Assembly: GCA_021531755.1 (NCBI GenBank)
Contig: JADYUK010000006.1
Coordinates: 62,001-126,000, forward strand
DNA length: 64,000 nt
Direction: 5' to 3'
From: Hoylesella loescheii
GTDB lineage: Bacteria > Bacteroidota > Bacteroidia > Bacteroidales > Bacteroidaceae
Below, piece by piece: positions 62,170-64,000 of the stretch. The first letter of the stretch is position 1, and each line of letters starts with the position of its first letter. Under the pieces are notes generated by a model that was not told the origin of the DNA, made no database searches, and saw only the letters and a list, made by a program, of their open reading frames with translations. The translations under genes were made by a program, and so were the position numbers.

Positions 62170-64000
62170 CTAATGTAGCTTATCCATAAACCGTCCATCA
62201 GCAAATCCAAAGTACTTTGTAAAGAATGCCTTTATCCTGTCAAGCACATGCTCCACCTTGCCTTGGCGGTTGGCATTAGGGTCAAATGGGTTGATTGGAG
62301 GCATGATGTTGTTCAGTTCCAGACCGCCTTCGGGAACATAGCCACGCTTGAATGCCATCTCGATGAACTCTACAGCCTTGTCGCTCTTCAGATGCTCTTC
62401 TGCCACAAGTTCTGCAAACTCAGCCTTCTTCTGCTCGTTGAGATATGTCTGCCATTCCTCATAGACATCGCCTGTGGCTGTCATGCTCTCTATGAAGCGT
62501 TCTATAAGTTCCTTCTTGTCGCGCAGGTCGGCACTTGAATCTATCGACTTGACGATGCGGATATGAATCTCATTGTCCTGACAATGACTGTCATGATACT
62601 GCTTTACAAGGTAGAGGATATAATCAATGTTTACCTCTACCTGCTTGACAAGCTCCATCTCAAACTCGATGTCGTCATTCACATTGGTCTTGTCGCCATT
62701 CTTGTTGTTACGGTAGTAATCATGCAGGTCGATGTAAACGCTTGTATAGTCTTGGATTTCTCTTGCTGTAAGCGGATTAAGCGCTGCAAACTGGTCAAAG
62801 CAGCTCAAAAGGTTTATGAAACGGAGTATTGTGCCAAACAACTTTATGAAGTCACGCACTTTCTGTTCTCCCACGGGTATAGTACCGGGAGGGACGAGTG
62901 CCTTCAACTCTTCTACAAATTCCACATAGCCCTTGAAGTGCTTGCCCCTATCGTCTGTATAACCGTAGAAATAGTCCTCGAACGGACGGAGTATCACTGT
63001 GCCTCTGGCGTCAGGATCGCCAAAGAGTGACAGAGCCGTGTTCGTCTGGTCTTCAAGATTACGGAAGCATACTATGTTTCCGGCATTCTTCACAGAGTTC
63101 AGTATGCGGTTGGTGCGGCTGTACGATTGTATCAGCCCATGATAGCGCAGATTCTTGTCTACCCACAGAGTGTTGAGCGTCGTGGCATCGAAGCCGGTCA
63201 GGAACATGTTCACCACTATGAGGATGTCTATCTCACGGTTCTTCATGCGCAGCGACACATCTTTATAATAGTTGGGGAACTTGTCTGCCGACGTGTCGTA
63301 GTTCGTAGAGAACATCTTGTTATAGTCCGCGATAGCACGCTCCAAGAAGTCACGGCTGCTCTCGTCCATGCCCGCTGTGCTGTCCGGGTCTTCATCCTCT
63401 ATTTCACCGCCTGCTTCGTCATTTACTCCGTACGAGAAGATTGTGGCTATCTTCAGTTTCCTGTTCTCCGGCAGTTCTGCCATCTGCTTCTTGAACTCAT
63501 CGTAATACAGTTTGGCTGCGTCAATGCTCTGCACGGCAAACATGGAGTTGAAGCCGTTGAGCCTTGCCTTCATCCTTACTTCCTCATAGCCTTTTTCCCC
63601 GTAGTGCTTCACTACGTCTGCCACATCATTCAGCTGCTTGAAGATGTACGAACTTGTCTGTTTCGTCTGCTGTGCATAATGCTCCAGTATATAGCTTGTG
63701 ACATTGCTGATGCGCTTTGCTGACATCAGCGCCTTCTCGCGCTCTATGTCCCAGACCTGTGCGTTCTCGATGCCCTTCTTGCTCTTCATGGTGCTGACGT
63801 ATGTCACACGGAACGGCAGCACATTGTGGTCGCGGATAGCATCAACGATAGTATAGGTGTGGAGTTTCCTTCCAAAGACATCTTCGGTTGTTCTGAGGTT
63901 GCCGCCACTACGGGGCATGTTCTCAGGAAAGATGGGTGTACCGGTGAAGCCAAAGATGTAATATTTCTTGAACTTCCTGACGATAGCGGCGTGCATATCG
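62170..64000 (-). CDS. hsdR: Type I restriction enzyme HsdR subunit, C-terminal part
   Basis: At least 609 residues; the frame is still open at the right edge, so the nuclease domain and first helicase motifs lie outside. Visible helicase part: FGFTGTPIF (motif III), DIEREKALMSAKRI, DILIVVNMFLTGFDATTLNT (motif V) and HGLIQSYSRTNRILNSVK (motif VI, Q-x-x-x-R-x-x-R). A helical C-terminal domain that contacts HsdM/HsdS follows. HsdR moves DNA and cuts away from the recognition site. hsdM and hsdS are expected to the right of the window, since none lies on the left. Confidence 0.92.
   Translation of the reverse strand, partial: DMHAAIVRKFKKYYIFGFTGTPIFPENMPRSGGNLRTTEDVFGRKLHTYTIVDAIRDHNVLPFRVTYVSTMKSKKGIENAQVWDIEREKALMSAKRISNVTSYILEHYAQQTKQTSSYIFKQLNDVADVVKHYGEKGYEEVRMKARLNGFNSMFAVQSIDAAKLYYDEFKKQMAELPENRKLKIATIFSYGVNDEAGGEIEDEDPDSTAGMDESSRDFLERAIADYNKMFSTNYDTSADKFPNYYKDVSLRMKNREIDILIVVNMFLTGFDATTLNTLWVDKNLRYHGLIQSYSRTNRILNSVKNAGNIVCFRNLEDQTNTALSLFGDPDARGTVILRPFEDYFYGYTDDRGKHFKGYVEFVEELKALVPPGTIPVGEQKVRDFIKLFGTILRFINLLSCFDQFAALNPLTAREIQDYTSVYIDLHDYYRNNKNGDKTNVNDDIEFEMELVKQVEVNIDYILYLVKQYHDSHCQDNEIHIRIVKSIDSSADLRDKKELIERFIESMTATGDVYEEWQTYLNEQKKAEFAELVAEEHLKSDKAVEFIEMAFKRGYVPEGGLELNNIMPPINPFDPNANRQGKVEHVLDRIKAFFTKYFGFADGRFMDKLH

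Noticed and set aside
61932..62172. Minus-strand frame of about 80 codons directly behind hsdR
   Set aside because: No start codon in frame and it contains the A/T-run of the probable terminator; open by chance.
1..64000. CRISPR arrays, integrases, insertion sequences
   Set aside because: No regularly spaced repeats with unique spacers, no transposase or recombinase reading frame was found in the window.

Overview
The window is chromosomal DNA of a Bacteroidales bacterium, most likely of the Prevotella/Segatella group. The evidence is a set of proteins typical of that order (DUF4421, DUF4296 next to lspA, DUF6048, DUF4199, DUF4301, DUF4924, a long NifJ, a BspA-type leucine-rich-repeat family), moderate-to-low GC, the absence of clear Shine-Dalgarno sequences, and several promoters matching the Bacteroidetes consensus TTTG - about 20 bp - TAnnTTTG.

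Layout. 1-11.7 kb: DUF4421 protein (cut by the window edge), a Gfo/Idh/MocA oxidoreductase, a TetR regulator, the DUF4296 lipoprotein-lspA-DksA-like cluster leading down from ileS, then a divergent aminotransferase and a LolC/E-type permease. 11.7-16.5 kb: a secreted Lys/Cys-repeat protein, DUF6048, a glycosyltransferase, DUF4199, a tRNA-Thr and the SRP RNA under one promoter, and an otherwise empty kilobase with four exact-period 22-bp repeats. 16.5-28.4 kb: htpG, a RelA/SpoT homologue with a dead hydrolase site, DUF4301, an ATP-grasp-like protein and nifJ.

28.8-44.2 kb is the unusual part. One minus-strand transcription unit of about 14 kb starts at a good promoter near 43.95 kb. It encodes a lipoprotein, a small membrane protein, a 1036-residue tubulin/FtsZ-like GTPase with a C-terminal GYF_2 domain and proline-rich tail, a zinc-ribbon/TM/MORN protein, then a run of exported proteins: two NTF2-like paralogues, a glycine-zipper protein, a protein sharing an N-terminal beta domain with two BspA-like repeat proteins, and small hypotheticals. 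The unit contains a segmental duplication that is partly decayed (truncated copy plus a lipoprotein gene with two in-frame TGA codons). The same 75-bp stem-loop element lies on both sides of it, and a second palindromic element lies nearby on both sides, so the region looks like a discrete cassette. I know of no described function for this combination; my reading is a cytoplasmic tubulin-like polymer tied to an envelope or secreted protein set.

44.2-64 kb: an exported GH13 alpha-amylase, a tandem repeat, truA, fmt, a ClC channel with CBS domains, tsaC/sua5, a ROK sugar kinase, a LysE exporter, DUF4924, rfbD, prfC, a divergent sigma-70 factor, a three-gene cluster with an HPr-kinase-like/S26-signal-peptidase fusion and a PqqD-like protein (candidate RiPP-type maturation without a visible radical SAM enzyme), a DMT transporter, a MaoC-like hydratase, and the C-terminal part of a type I restriction HsdR subunit that runs off the right edge.
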